A stretch of 64,000 bases of DNA from Pseudomonas sp. NC02 (GCF_002874965.1 NZ_CP025624.1:2542001-2606000), one strand, 5' to 3'. Positions 16,417-26,141 are shown, counted from the first letter of the stretch. Notes: generated by a model not told the origin, from the sequence alone. Made by a program: numbers and translations.

Positions 16417-17475
16417 ATGCCAGCCGCAGGAGGAAACGGACTTTCGCTCGCTTCACGCTTGTACAAGTCGCGCACCCTGGGATTGACCCTCGGGTTTGTC
16501 TGTGTGGCCGCCGCCATCTACCCGCTGGATAAATCCGCTTGGGTCTGGGGAGTGATGATCGCCAATGCCTTCATCTGGCCGCATGTGGCCTACCAATGGT
16601 CGCGGCACTCGAAAAACTCCCTGCGCTCGGAACACCGCAACCTGCTGTTCGACTCGTTTTGCGGCGGGTTCTGGGTTGGCGCCATGCAGTTCAACCCGCT
16701 GCCCAGCGTGACCACCTTGTCGATGATGACCATGAACAACGTCGCCATCGGCGGCCCGCGCTTCATGCTCGCCGGTTGGGTGGCCCAGGCGCTGGGCATC
16801 GGCGCCTCGATGCTGGTGTTCACTCCGGCGGTGACCGCCCTCACCAGTGAAGTGCAGCTCTACGCCTGCCTGCCGATCCTGATGCTGTATCCCCTGGCGC
16901 TGGGCTGGATCTGTTACCGGCAAGCGATCACCCTGGCCCGGCACAAGCGCGAGTTGCTGGCCCTGAGCCGCACCGACAGCCTGTCGGGCCTGCTCAACCA
17001 CGGCGCCTGGAAAGACCACCTGGAAATCGAGTTCCAGCGCTGCCGCCGCGACCAGCAGGGCGCCGCCATCGCGCTGATCGACATCGACCACTTCAAGACC
17101 ATCAACGACACCTACGGCCATGTCACCGGCGATATCGTGCTGCGTCAATTGAGCAAAGTGCTGCGCCAGAACCTGCGGGCCACTGACCTGGCCGGGCGCT
17201 ACGGTGGCGACGAATTCTGCGTGATCCTGCCGGGCATGCCCCTGAACCGCGCCACCGAGGTGATGGACGCCCTGCGTGATCGCTTCAACTCTCTGGCCTA
17301 CGCACAGGACCCGACCTTGCGCGCCAGCCTGAGCATCGGCCTGGCGCCATACCGGCCGGCACACGCCGACGCCACCAGTTGGCTGAACGATGCCGACCAG
17401 GCCTTGTACGAGGCCAAGAGCAGCGGGCGCAACCGGGTCAGTTCGGTGCAGGGAAGTTGGTTGAGGTCGATCTGA
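16417..17475 (+). CDS. MASE2-GGDEF diguanylate cyclase (AdrA/DgcC-like)
   Basis: 352 residues. The N-terminal MASE2 membrane sensor (about 15-110) and further helices to about 175 are followed by a GGDEF domain (about 185-345). The active-site motif GGDEF is intact (263-267). The inhibitory I-site RATD (254-257) is five residues before it, so product feedback is expected. No EAL domain is present. The enzyme should make cyclic di-GMP at the membrane, promoting biofilm formation, as AdrA does for cellulose. It stands alone between LysE and the peptidase genes. ATG 16417 has only a weak ribosome-binding site, so the exact start is uncertain. Confidence 0.9.
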   Translation: MPAAGGNGLSLASRLYKSRTLGLTLGFVCVAAAIYPLDKSAWVWGVMIANAFIWPHVAYQWSRHSKNSLRSEHRNLLFDSFCGGFWVGAMQFNPLPSVTTLSMMTMNNVAIGGPRFMLAGWVAQALGIGASMLVFTPAVTALTSEVQLYACLPILMLYPLALGWICYRQAITLARHKRELLALSRTDSLSGLLNHGAWKDHLEIEFQRCRRDQQGAAIALIDIDHFKTINDTYGHVTGDIVLRQLSKVLRQNLRATDLAGRYGGDEFCVILPGMPLNRATEVMDALRDRFNSLAYAQDPTLRASLSIGLAPYRPAHADATSWLNDADQALYEAKSSGRNRVSSVQGSWLRSI

Positions 17476-17543
17476 GGATCAACAAATCGGTGTTTGTCAG
17501 GTAGGGTGGAGCGCTACCTTCCAACAAAAACAAGGATCGGTTC

Positions 17544-18773
17544 ATGCTCTTCAACTTCCCGCGTACCTTGCTGGCGGCCACCCTGGCGCTGTCTTTCGCC
17601 ATGCCGGCCTTCAGCGCCGAACCCCACAAACAGATCCAGGCCGATTCCGAGCAGTACAAGGCCGACGCCTTGAAACTGCTGGAGCGCCTGGTGAATATCG
17701 ATTCGGGCTCCGGCTACGAGCCCGGCCTGACCCAAGTGCGTGACATCGCCGTCGACGAGCTCAAGCAACTGGGTTTCAGCATCCAGCTGGTGCCGGATGC
17801 CGCCGCTCATAACAGCCATGTCATCGCCACCCTCAAGGGCACCGGCAAGGCCAGGATCCTGCTGATGGCCCACATGGACACGGTGTTCAAGGAAGGCTCG
17901 GCGGCTGCCCGGCCGTTCCACATCAAGGACGGCCGCGCCTATGGCCCGGGCGTAATGGATGACAAGGGCGGCATCGTCGCCGGCATCTACGCCTTGAAAG
18001 TCCTGAAAAACCAGGGCTTCAAGGACTACGCACAAATCACCTTCCTGCTGGACGCCAGCGAAGAAACCGGCACCGACGGCGCGTCCGAGCTGATCCGCAA
18101 CACCGCCAAGGGCCACGACGTGACGCTCAACCTGGAACCAGGTCGCCCGGCCGATGGCCTGGTGGTATGGCGCAAAGGCAGCGCCACCGCCGTGGTCGAG
18201 GTCAAGGGCAAGGCCGCCCACGCCGGCGTCGCCCCGGAATTGGGGCGCAACGCGGCGATGGAAGCGGCGCACCAGATTCTGCAACTGGGCAAGCTGGGGG
18301 ATGCCGAGAAGAAAACCACCATCAACTTCACCGTGATCAACTCCGGCGACCGGGTCAACGTGATCCCCGACCAGGCCACCGCCAAGGCGGATGTACGGGC
18401 GGCGTTGCCGGAAGAGTTTGACCGGATCGAGAAAGACCTGGCACGGGTCTCGGCCAACAAGCTGATCCCCGAGACTGAAGTGACCACCAGTTTGCACCGT
18501 GGCCTGCCGCCGATGCCGCAGACGCCGGAGTCGGACAAGCTGGTGGCGATTGCCCAGGGGATTTATGGCGAGTTGGGGCGCAAGCTGACCATTGAGGGCA
18601 GCGGCGGGGCGGCGGATGCGAGCTTGTCGGCTGGCGTGGGTACGCCGACCCTGGACGGGTTCGGGATTGTCGGGGGCAATATCCATACGCCGGAGGAATA
18701 TGCCGAGGTGGAGAGCGTGGCGCCGCGGATTTATCTGCTGAGCCGGATGATCATGGAGCTCTCCAAGCGCTGA
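17544..18773 (+). CDS. M20 zinc carboxypeptidase, glutamate carboxypeptidase (CPG2)-like
   Basis: 409 residues with a signal peptide (about 1-25, ending FSA). The M20 metal and catalytic residues are visible: MAHMDTV (H110, D112), MDDKGG (D139-D140) and the SEETG pair (E173-E174). The C-terminal ligand histidine lies in GGNIHTPEE. CPG2 enzymes release C-terminal glutamate from folates and N-acyl-glutamates in the periplasm. The dimerisation domain (about 210-320) is complete. It has its own ribosome-binding site (AAGGA) and is probably monocistronic, followed by a REP pair. Confidence 0.8.
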   Translation: MLFNFPRTLLAATLALSFAMPAFSAEPHKQIQADSEQYKADALKLLERLVNIDSGSGYEPGLTQVRDIAVDELKQLGFSIQLVPDAAAHNSHVIATLKGTGKARILLMAHMDTVFKEGSAAARPFHIKDGRAYGPGVMDDKGGIVAGIYALKVLKNQGFKDYAQITFLLDASEETGTDGASELIRNTAKGHDVTLNLEPGRPADGLVVWRKGSATAVVEVKGKAAHAGVAPELGRNAAMEAAHQILQLGKLGDAEKKTTINFTVINSGDRVNVIPDQATAKADVRAALPEEFDRIEKDLARVSANKLIPETEVTTSLHRGLPPMPQTPESDKLVAIAQGIYGELGRKLTIEGSGGAADASLSAGVGTPTLDGFGIVGGNIHTPEEYAEVESVAPRIYLLSRMIMELSKR

Positions 18774-18796
18774 CTTAAAAACGCCACACCTCTAAA

Positions 18797-18902
18797 TGTG
18801 GGAGCGGGCTTGTGTGGGAGCGGGCTTGCTCGCGAATGCGGTCTATCAGTCGACATCTGCTTATCTGGTACACCGCTTTCGCGAGCAAGCCCGCTCCCAC
18901 AT
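18797..18902. repeat. REP pair (REPIN 1) with a partial tandem duplication
   Basis: A GTGGGAGCGGGCTTGCTCGCGAA unit and its inverse flank about 45 bp and can form a long hairpin. The left arm begins with a tandem 16-bp duplication (TGTGGGAGCGGGCTTG at 18797-18812 and 18813-18828). It lies between the convergent peptidase and RND genes. Such elements are characteristic of P. fluorescens genomes and are mobilised in trans by RAYT transposases; none is in the window. Confidence 0.9.
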
Positions 18903-18923
18903 TGGTTTGTGGTGTTGGTTGGA

Positions 18924-21900
18924 TCAGGTTGCAGGCACCACTTCCCGGGTCTTCTCCCGCCCCAGCACCAGACTGCACAGCGCCGGCAAGAACAGCAACG
19001 TCAACACCGTCCCGACCAGCACCCCGCCAATCAACACATACGCCAGCGACGACCAGAACACCGACAGTGTCAGCGGAATAAACGCCAGCGCCGCCGCCAG
19101 CGCGGTCAGGATCACCGGGCGTGCCCGGCGCACCGTGGCCTCGATGATCGCCTCGCGAATCACCATGCCCTGGTCCTGGTTCTGCCGAATCTGGTCGGTA
19201 AAGATCAGCGTATTGCGCATCAGAATCCCGCCAATCCCGATCAACCCCAATATCGCGTTGAACCCGAACGGCTGGTTGAACAGCAACAACGTCGGCACCG
19301 CTCCGATCAGCCCCAGCGGCGCGGTGGCGAACACCATGAACATCACCCCGAACGAACGCACCTGGAACATGATCACCGTCAACGTCAGCAGGATCATGAT
19401 CGGGAACAGTGCCGCCAGCGCCACGTTGGCCTTGGCGCTTTCTTCCACCGGGCCGCCGATGACGATCTGATACCCGGCCGGCAGCTTGGCGATCAGGGGT
19501 TGCAGGTCCTTGTACACCGCCATTTCCACATCTGGCGGCTGGGTGCCGTCGACGATGTCGGCGCGCACTTCCACGGTCAGTGCGCGGTTGCGGCGCTTGA
19601 GGATCGGTTCTTCCATCACCGCCTGGAAATGCCCGACCTGGGCCAATGGCACCGAGACGCCGGCACTGTTGGTCAGGGTCATATTGTCGAGGTTGCCGAG
19701 GTCTTCGCGCTGGCTGCCCTGGGAGCGGGCAACCACTGAAACGGTGCGATTGCCTTCGCGCACTTCGGTGATCGGGTTGCCGCTGAGCAACGCGTTGAGC
19801 TGGGATTTCACCCCGTCGGGGGTAAAGCCCAGCAGGCGCAGGCGGTCCTGGTCGAGTACCAGGCGGTAACTGCTGGCGCGCTCGCCCCAGTCGAGGAAGC
19901 TGTCCCGCGTGAGTGTGTTGGCCGCGACCACTTGGCGCACGTCTTCAGCCAGGCCGCGCAGCACATTCAGGTCGGGGCCGGACACGCGAAACACCACCGG
20001 GAAGGGCACCGGCGGGCCGAACACCAACTGGGTGACGCGCACCCGCGCCGATGGAAACTCGCCGGCAGCGATGCGTTCAGCCATGCGTTTTTTCAGGTTG
20101 TCCCGGGCATGGGCGTCGGCGGTCTGCACGATCAACTTGGCGAAGGCGGGGTCTGGCAGCTCAGGGTTCAGCGACAGGAAAAACCGCGGTGCACCACCGC
20201 CGACATAGGTGTCGACCATGACGGTTTGCGGCTCCTCCATCAACGCCTTTTCCACCTGCGCCGCTACCGCCTCGGTGCTTTTGAAGGCGCTGCCCGGTGG
20301 CATGTACACCTCCAGAATCAGCTCGGAACGGTCGGAGTTGGGAAAGAACTGCTTCTTCACCACGCCCATGCCCAGGCCACACAGCACAAAGGCCGCCACC
20401 ACCAACCCGGTGACCAGCCAGCGTCTGCGCACGCAAGCGTCCACCAGGCGCCGCAGTTTCTGGTAATAGCGCCCGGCGTAAATTGCATCGTGGCCGCCGA
20501 CAACCGGCTCGATGTGCGGCAACAGCTTGACCCCCAGGTACGGGGTGAACACCACCGCCACCAGCCACGAGGCGATCAGCGCAAAACCGACGATCCAGAA
20601 AATATTCCCGGCATACTCACCGGCCCCCGAGCGGGCAAAACCCACCGGCAGGAAGCCGATAATCGTCACCAGCGTGCCCGTGAGCATCGGCGCGGCGGTG
20701 GAACTCCAGGCGAAGGTGGCCGCGTGGATCCGGTCAAAACCCTCTTCGAGTTTGACCACCATCATTTCGATCGCAATGATCGCGTCGTCCACCAGCAGGC
20801 CCAGGGAAATGATCAACGCGCCCAGGGTCACCCGGTCGAATTCGCGGCCGGTCATCAGCATGATCACAAACACGATCGACAAGGTCAGCGGCACCGCAGC
20901 GGCCACCACCAGCCCGACCCGGAACCCCAGGGCCAGCAGGCTGATGACCATTACCACCGCGAGGGCGACGAAGAACTTCAGCATGAACTCGTTGACCGCC
21001 AGGCTGATGTTTTTCGCCTGGTCGGAGACCTTGGCGAAGTTGACCCCCAGCGGCAGGTCGGCCTGGATTTTCGCTTCCTGAGCCTTGAGAGCCTTGTCCA
21101 GTTCCAGGCCGTTCCAGTGCTTCTCCATGATCACCCCGAGCATCAGCGAGGGGTCGCCCTGATGACGGATACGGTAGCTGGGCGGGTCTTCATAACCCCG
21201 GCTGACGGTGGCCACATCGGCGATGCGCAGCAGCTTGCCGTTGGCTTCCAGCGGGACGTTTTCGATCAGCGCCAGGCTGTCGAAGGCCCCGTCGATGCGG
21301 ATATAGGCGCGTGCCCCGGCGGTCTCGACAAAGCCTGAAGGCGCCACGGCATTCTGGGCGGCGAGGGCGGCGAAGATCTGCTCGGGCTTGATGCCCAAGG
21401 TGGCCAGGCGCTCATAGGAAAACTCGACGAAGATCCGCTGCGCCTGTTCGCCGAGGATATTGACCTTCTTCACTCCCGGCAGATTGAGCAGGCCCTGGCG
21501 CATGTCCTCGGCCATTTGCACCAGTTGCCGGTGGGGCAGGTGTTCGGCCTCCAGCGCGTACAGGGAAAAGTACACGTCGGAGTATTCATCGTTGAAGAAC
21601 GGCCCGATCACCCCCTTGGGCAACTTCGCGGCTTCGTCGCTGAGCTTTTTGCGGGTCTGGTAGAACAGGTCCTGGATCTCGCTGGGACGGGTGGACTCCA
21701 GGTACGTCATGCGCATCGAGACGAAGCCCGGTTGGGCGATGGTTTCGACGCGGTCGTAATAGTCCAGCTCCTGCAGGCGTTTTTCCAGGCGGTCGGCCAC
21801 TTGCTCCTGCATCTCTTGCGCGGTGGCGCCGGGCCAGGCGGCGGTGATGGTCATGACCTTGACGGTGAACGAAGGGTCTTCGGCGCGTCCCAGTTTGCCA

Positions 21901-21995
21901 AAGGCAAAGACCCCGGCGGCGAGGATCGCGATGATCAGGAACAGCGTGACCGCGCGATGCTTGACCGCCAGTTCGGAGAGGTTGATCCCGCGCAT
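18924..21995 (-). CDS. RND efflux pump inner-membrane transporter (HAE1 family)
   Basis: 1023 residues with the RND layout: a first helix (about 12-30), a large periplasmic loop, helices 2-6 (about 335-550), a second loop and helices 8-12. TM4 has the paired aspartates of proton relay (GLLVDDAIIAIEMM). The family exports drugs, solvents or dyes by proton antiport with an adaptor and an outer-membrane channel. Its start lies 2 bp after the adaptor stop codon. No outer-membrane factor or TetR gene is adjacent, so it probably borrows a TolC/OprM-type channel. The sequence resembles the TriC-like branch more than MexB; the substrate is unknown. Confidence 0.9.
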   Translation of the reverse strand: MRGINLSELAVKHRAVTLFLIIAILAAGVFAFGKLGRAEDPSFTVKVMTITAAWPGATAQEMQEQVADRLEKRLQELDYYDRVETIAQPGFVSMRMTYLESTRPSEIQDLFYQTRKKLSDEAAKLPKGVIGPFFNDEYSDVYFSLYALEAEHLPHRQLVQMAEDMRQGLLNLPGVKKVNILGEQAQRIFVEFSYERLATLGIKPEQIFAALAAQNAVAPSGFVETAGARAYIRIDGAFDSLALIENVPLEANGKLLRIADVATVSRGYEDPPSYRIRHQGDPSLMLGVIMEKHWNGLELDKALKAQEAKIQADLPLGVNFAKVSDQAKNISLAVNEFMLKFFVALAVVMVISLLALGFRVGLVVAAAVPLTLSIVFVIMLMTGREFDRVTLGALIISLGLLVDDAIIAIEMMVVKLEEGFDRIHAATFAWSSTAAPMLTGTLVTIIGFLPVGFARSGAGEYAGNIFWIVGFALIASWLVAVVFTPYLGVKLLPHIEPVVGGHDAIYAGRYYQKLRRLVDACVRRRWLVTGLVVAAFVLCGLGMGVVKKQFFPNSDRSELILEVYMPPGSAFKSTEAVAAQVEKALMEEPQTVMVDTYVGGGAPRFFLSLNPELPDPAFAKLIVQTADAHARDNLKKRMAERIAAGEFPSARVRVTQLVFGPPVPFPVVFRVSGPDLNVLRGLAEDVRQVVAANTLTRDSFLDWGERASSYRLVLDQDRLRLLGFTPDGVKSQLNALLSGNPITEVREGNRTVSVVARSQGSQREDLGNLDNMTLTNSAGVSVPLAQVGHFQAVMEEPILKRRNRALTVEVRADIVDGTQPPDVEMAVYKDLQPLIAKLPAGYQIVIGGPVEESAKANVALAALFPIMILLTLTVIMFQVRSFGVMFMVFATAPLGLIGAVPTLLLFNQPFGFNAILGLIGIGGILMRNTLIFTDQIRQNQDQGMVIREAIIEATVRRARPVILTALAAALAFIPLTLSVFWSSLAYVLIGGVLVGTVLTLLFLPALCSLVLGREKTREVVPAT

Positions 21996-21997
21996 TA

Positions 21998-23104
21998 TCA
22001 GTGTTCCTGCTGACGGTTGAGGGCCAATACCTGGGCCGGCAACAGGCGTACCGCGTCACCGCTGTGCAGCAGGTGCGCGCCGAGGGCGACGACTACTTGG
22101 CCTGGGTCCACGCCACTGTCCAGCAACGCGTCCTCCTGGCCGAGGCTGGCGACGTTGACCGGGGCGAAGCTGACCTTGTCATCGGCGCCAATCACCCACA
22201 CACCGGTGCCTTTGCCGGCATCCTGCAGCGCCCCGATGGGCACGCGGGTCTGTTGCGCCTGGCCGTTACCTTGCAGGCGCACGGTGATGGTCGAGCCGAG
22301 AGCGAAGCGGTCGACGGGGCCATGCAATACATAGCGGGCCCGGTAGGTGCGGGTGGTCGGGTCGGCGCTGGCAGACAGCTCGCGCAACGTGGCGGTCACT
22401 GCCTGCTCAGGGGCGCCGAAGGGGAACGCCAGGGCTTTTTGCGAAGCCTGGTCACGCTGGTTTTCCGGCAGGTTGACGATGGCTTCCCGGGCGCCGTCGT
22501 GGGCCAGGCGCGCCACCACTTGCCCCTCGGCGACCACTTGGCCGCGGTCCACCCGCACGTCGGTGATGATGCCGTCGCTGTCGGCCCTGAGCACCGAGTA
22601 GGTGCGGCGGTTTTCGATCTGGCTGGCGTCGGATTGCGCGGAGGCTAGCTCGGCTTCGGCCACCCGCAGGTTGGTGGCGGACTGGTCGAAAATCTGCCGC
22701 GACACGGCGCCGGTATTGGCCAGGCGTTGGTAGCGGGATTCATCGTCCCGGCGTTGGCGCAGTTGCGCCTGGGCCGCATTGACGCGGTTTTTGGCCGAAC
22801 GCAGGGCCAGTTCGAAGTCGCCGATATCCAGCACCAGCAAGGTGTCGCCACGGTTGACGTGCTGGCCGGGATCAACCTTGCGCTCGATCACCTTGCCGCT
22901 GACGCGAAACCCCAGGTCACTTTCCGTGCGCGCGGCCACTACGCCGGTGTAGGCGCTTTGCTGGCTGCCGGCGGCTTCGACCTTGGCGGCCAGCACCGGG
23001 CGGGGCAGGGGCGCTTCGGCGACGGGGTCGGCCTTGTTGTTGCAACCACTGAGTACCGCCAGCAGGGCCAGGGGGGTGAGAAGACGCAGGGGGAGAGGGT
23101 TCAT
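21998..23104 (-). CDS. RND periplasmic adaptor (membrane fusion) lipoprotein
   Basis: 368 residues with a lipoprotein signal peptide (lipobox VLSGC near residue 20), a biotinyl-lipoyl half motif FRVSGKV, an alpha-helical hairpin (about 90-165) and beta-barrel domains. It bridges the RND pump to an outer-membrane channel. ATG 23104 gives the natural lipoprotein signal; the upstream in-frame extension would put 19 polar residues before it. The gene precedes the pump in the operon and is divergent from the pirin gene. Confidence 0.85.
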   Translation of the reverse strand: MNPLPLRLLTPLALLAVLSGCNNKADPVAEAPLPRPVLAAKVEAAGSQQSAYTGVVAARTESDLGFRVSGKVIERKVDPGQHVNRGDTLLVLDIGDFELALRSAKNRVNAAQAQLRQRRDDESRYQRLANTGAVSRQIFDQSATNLRVAEAELASAQSDASQIENRRTYSVLRADSDGIITDVRVDRGQVVAEGQVVARLAHDGAREAIVNLPENQRDQASQKALAFPFGAPEQAVTATLRELSASADPTTRTYRARYVLHGPVDRFALGSTITVRLQGNGQAQQTRVPIGALQDAGKGTGVWVIGADDKVSFAPVNVASLGQEDALLDSGVDPGQVVVALGAHLLHSGDAVRLLPAQVLALNRQQEH

Positions 23105-23157
23105 GTCGGGCTCCGTGGGGCGGGGTGAGCTAAAAATTACGCTTGTAATATTTGTCG

Positions 23158-23168
23158 CCATATTATGG
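23158..23168. promoter_or_regulatory. Short palindrome in the adaptor/pirin divergent region
   Basis: CCATA-T-TATGG sits in an AT-rich stretch 54 bp upstream of the adaptor start and could be the operator of an unlinked repressor. No regulator gene is adjacent. It is short, so weak evidence. Confidence 0.25.
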
Positions 23169-23290
23169 TCGAAATATAAAATAATCCAGCCCCGAGTCTT
23201 TGTTCCACTGGTGGGACGATCAGGGCCGGTTTTGCCGTCTAGCGCGGAATTGGTATCGGATTTAAGGTGTATCCATTACTGGAGACACAT

Positions 23291-24157
23291 ATGAAAAAGA
23301 TCATCGGCATCTACACCAGCCCACGCGGCCATTGGGTCGGCGACGGCTTTCCGGTTCGCACGCTGTTTTCCTACGACACCATGGGCAAGCAGATCAGCCC
23401 GTTCCTGTTGCTGGATCACGCCGGTCCTGCGGCATTCACCCCGACCGAGCAACGTCGTGGCGTGGGCCAGCATCCTCATCGCGGTTTTGAAACCGTGACC
23501 ATCGTCTACAAGGGCGAAGTCGAGCACCGCGATTCCACCGGCGCCGGCGGCACCATCGGCCCGGGCGATGTGCAATGGATGACTGCGGCAAAGGGCATCA
23601 TCCACGAGGAGTTTCATTCCGAGGCCTTTGCCCGCAGCGGCGGCGCCCTGGAAATGGTCCAGTTGTGGGTCAACCTGCCGGCCAGGGACAAAATGACCGA
23701 TGCCGGTTACCAGACCATCCTCGATGGCGATATTCCGACGCTGCCCCTGGCCGACCACGCCGGCAGCCTGCGCTTGATCGCGGGCGAGTTCGACGGGGTC
23801 AAAGGCCCGGCTCGCACCTTCACACCGATCGACGTGTGGGACATGCGCCTCAAAGCCGGCCGCTCTGTGACGCTGGACCTGCACGCCGGGCGCAACACCG
23901 CGCTGGTGGTGTTGCGCGGCACGGTGCGGATCAACGGCACTGAAGTGGCGCGGGAAGGGCAGTTGGCACTGTTCGAGCGCGATGGCACGCAACTGCGCCT
24001 CGAGTCCAGCGACGACGCCATGGTGCTGTTGCTCAGCGGCGAGCCGATCGACGAACCCATCGTCGGCCACGGCCCGTTCGTGATGAACACCGAGCAGGAA
24101 ATCCACCAGGCGTTTGCCGACTATCAGTCCGGGCAATTCGGGCAGATGCAGCGCTAG
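23291..24157 (+). CDS. Pirin family protein (bicupin)
   Basis: 288 residues forming two cupin halves. The metal site is complete in the N-terminal cupin: H61 and H63 in HPHRGFET, then H105 and E107 in KGIIHEEF, with the same spacing as human pirin (H56, H58, H101, E103). Bacterial pirins are iron proteins. Some have quercetinase activity, and others modulate metabolism or redox responses; the role here is open. ATG 23291 follows a GGAGA site, whereas an upstream ATG at 23267 lacks one. It is divergent from the RND operon and probably a single gene. Confidence 0.85.
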   Translation: MKKIIGIYTSPRGHWVGDGFPVRTLFSYDTMGKQISPFLLLDHAGPAAFTPTEQRRGVGQHPHRGFETVTIVYKGEVEHRDSTGAGGTIGPGDVQWMTAAKGIIHEEFHSEAFARSGGALEMVQLWVNLPARDKMTDAGYQTILDGDIPTLPLADHAGSLRLIAGEFDGVKGPARTFTPIDVWDMRLKAGRSVTLDLHAGRNTALVVLRGTVRINGTEVAREGQLALFERDGTQLRLESSDDAMVLLLSGEPIDEPIVGHGPFVMNTEQEIHQAFADYQSGQFGQMQR

Positions 24158-24220
24158 GGCGCTATACCCTCCAAAGGCATTTCATGCGATCTTCATGGCA
24201 TTCGCCCTGGAGTCGCCTGA

Positions 24221-25663
24221 ATGCCCTCATTTATCTCCGATCACCCGATGTTCTGTGCCTTGGCGCTGGTGCTGATCGACATTGCCGTATGGCGCCTGAT
24301 CTCCGCCGATTTCGCCAATTGGAAGCTGGCGGCGCGGCTGGTGATCTTTGCGGTGTTCAGCGCCGTGCTGTTCAACGAAGGCATGAACCCGATGCAGGTC
24401 GCGCCGTTCGGCGACAACGTGGCGCTGCATTTGGCGGCAACGGCGTTCCAGATCGGCTGGTGGCTGTTTGCGGCGCGCACCCTCACGGTATTGCTCGGCG
24501 CGGTGATGATGCAGCGGGTCGGCCACACCGGGCGGCTGTTGCAGGATCTGGTGGGCGCGGTGATCTTCCTGATCGCGATCATCGCCGCCATGGCCTACGT
24601 GCTCGACCTGCCGGTCAAGGGCGTGCTGGCCACTTCCGGCGCGGTGGCAATCATCGTCGGCCTGGCGTTGCAAAGCACCTTGAGCGACGTGTTTTCCGGC
24701 ATCGTGCTCAATACCACCAAACCCTACCAACTGGATGACTGGATCTCCATCGACGGCACCGAAGGCCGGGTGATCGACATCGACTGGCGCGCCACCCAAC
24801 TGCAAACCTCCCAGGGCAGCCTGGCGGTGGTGCCCAACTCGTTGGCGGCCAAGGCCAAGATCATCAACTTCTCACGTCCCGCAGATATGTTTGGCTTGGC
24901 GGTCAGCCTGCAAGTCAGCCCCCATGCGCGGCCCCAAACCGTGCTGGATGCGCTGGAGCGGGCGATGCAGGGGTGTCGGCCGTTGTTGGCCAAGCCGGCG
25001 CCGAGTGTGGCGTTCAAGACGTCGGCCAGTGGTGGCGTGGAGTATGAGATCAGCGGGTTTGTGCCGGCCATGGCGCTTAAGCGTGAGGTGCGCAATCAGC
25101 TTTATGATTTGGCGTTTCGGCATTTGCAGGCGGCGGGGGTGAGCTTGTTGTCGGCTGCCGAGAGTAATGCGCCGGTGACGGTTTCCCGGGCTCGGGCGTT
25201 GTTGGAGAGCTCGTCTATTTTCTCGACGTTGAGGCAGGAGGAGAAGGAGACATTCAGCCAGAACATGACGCTGCAGACCTTTCGCCCCGGGGAGATGATT
25301 TTGCCGGCGGGGGAGGTGAGTGATCACCTGTTTATCATCGAGTCCGGGGTGATTTCGGTGATGTTGACCAAGGCCGGGCACAAGTTTGAAGCGGGGCGGA
25401 TGGGGCCTGGGGAGGTGATTGGTGAGGCCGGGATTCTTTCGGAGCAGGGTGTGCCTGCGGACTTTTCGGCGAAGACGTTTTGTACGTTGTATAGGATTGA
25501 GAAGGAGTATCTGAAGCCTTGTCTGGATGCTCGGCATGACATCAGTGAGGCTATGAAAAGCCTGCTGGATTTCAGGTTGCATGCGGCTCAGAGTTTGACG
25601 CAGGAGGCGCCTGTGGTGCCGGTTAAGAAGGGGTTTATGCAGTGGCTGCGGAGTCGGGCCTGA
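24221..25663 (+). CDS. MscS-like channel with C-terminal cyclic nucleotide-binding domain
   Basis: 480 residues. Four hydrophobic segments occupy the first 160 residues. The pore-lining helix is rich in Gly/Ala and followed by the MscS beta domain with LQSTLSDVFSGI and the PNS motif of the vestibule (about 180-290). The last part (about 320-450) is a cyclic nucleotide-binding domain with FRPGEMILPAGEVSDHLFIIE and GPGEVIGEAG segments. Such proteins (bCNG type) are gated by cAMP or cGMP and are poorly mechanosensitive. Codon usage in the 3' third (TTG, GTG, GGG) is noticeably less C-rich than in the 5' part. The stop lies 2 bp before a long structured repeat. Confidence 0.85.
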   Translation: MPSFISDHPMFCALALVLIDIAVWRLISADFANWKLAARLVIFAVFSAVLFNEGMNPMQVAPFGDNVALHLAATAFQIGWWLFAARTLTVLLGAVMMQRVGHTGRLLQDLVGAVIFLIAIIAAMAYVLDLPVKGVLATSGAVAIIVGLALQSTLSDVFSGIVLNTTKPYQLDDWISIDGTEGRVIDIDWRATQLQTSQGSLAVVPNSLAAKAKIINFSRPADMFGLAVSLQVSPHARPQTVLDALERAMQGCRPLLAKPAPSVAFKTSASGGVEYEISGFVPAMALKREVRNQLYDLAFRHLQAAGVSLLSAAESNAPVTVSRARALLESSSIFSTLRQEEKETFSQNMTLQTFRPGEMILPAGEVSDHLFIIESGVISVMLTKAGHKFEAGRMGPGEVIGEAGILSEQGVPADFSAKTFCTLYRIEKEYLKPCLDARHDISEAMKSLLDFRLHAAQSLTQEAPVVPVKKGFMQWLRSRA

Positions 25664-25665
25664 AG

Positions 25666-26041
25666 GTGTACATATCCGTTGCTGCGGTAACGGCCACTTA
25701 GGGTTCCGCTCTTACAGCGGGTCACTTTTGGCAAACGCCCGGAATGCCGGCCCAGCCAAAAGTAACCAAAAGGTCTTTGCCCCACCACTCGGTGCCTCGC
25801 CTAGGCTCGGCATGCCCGCACTCCGGCACGCTTGCGCGGGTCGCCGCGACGGGCCATCCATGGCCCGGCGCGGCTAAATCGGCATCCCTGCCGATTTACC
25901 CGCTCCACCGTGCCTACTTGCGGCCATCGTGGTTGACGGGGCCCGCAGATCAAAATCAAAAGCAAGAGCACAGCGGCCTACCGGCCGGCTTGAGTGTTAA
26001 AAGCAAAAGCAAAGACCAGAGCGAAAACAAATCTGCTTTTC
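25666..26041 (+). repeat. Long structured repeat, copy A
   Basis: Begins GTGTACATATCCGTTGCTG two bases after the MscS stop codon and shares its layout with copies at 26142-26508 and 43956-44312. Hairpins seen: CCGCT/AGCGG near the start, a 14-bp stem GCCGCGACGGGCCA/TGGCCCGGCGCGGC in the middle, TAAATCGGC/GCCGATTTA next, and CGGCC/GGCCG near the end. Other copies change paired bases together, which suggests the folds are maintained. The family name is not known to me. Confidence 0.75.
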
Positions 26042-26141
26042 TGTGGGAGCGGGCTTGCTCGCGAAAAACCTGAGACCGCCGCGTTGAATCAGGATACCCA
26101 CGTCATCGTTAACGACCTTCGCGAGCAAGCCCGCTCCCACA
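26042..26141. repeat. REP pair (REPIN 2), centre of an inverted pair of structured repeats
   Basis: TGTGGGAGCGGGCTTGCTCG and its inverse 100 bp apart end to end, at the exact centre between copies A and B of the long structured repeat. Confidence 0.9.

Noticed and set aside
5689..21995. Long opposite-strand or alternate-frame ORFs, for example 6872-8272 minus, 12642-14093 minus and 19932-21338 plus
   Set aside because: They shadow well-supported genes in a GC-rich genome, with Arg/Gln/His-rich composition and no family motifs.
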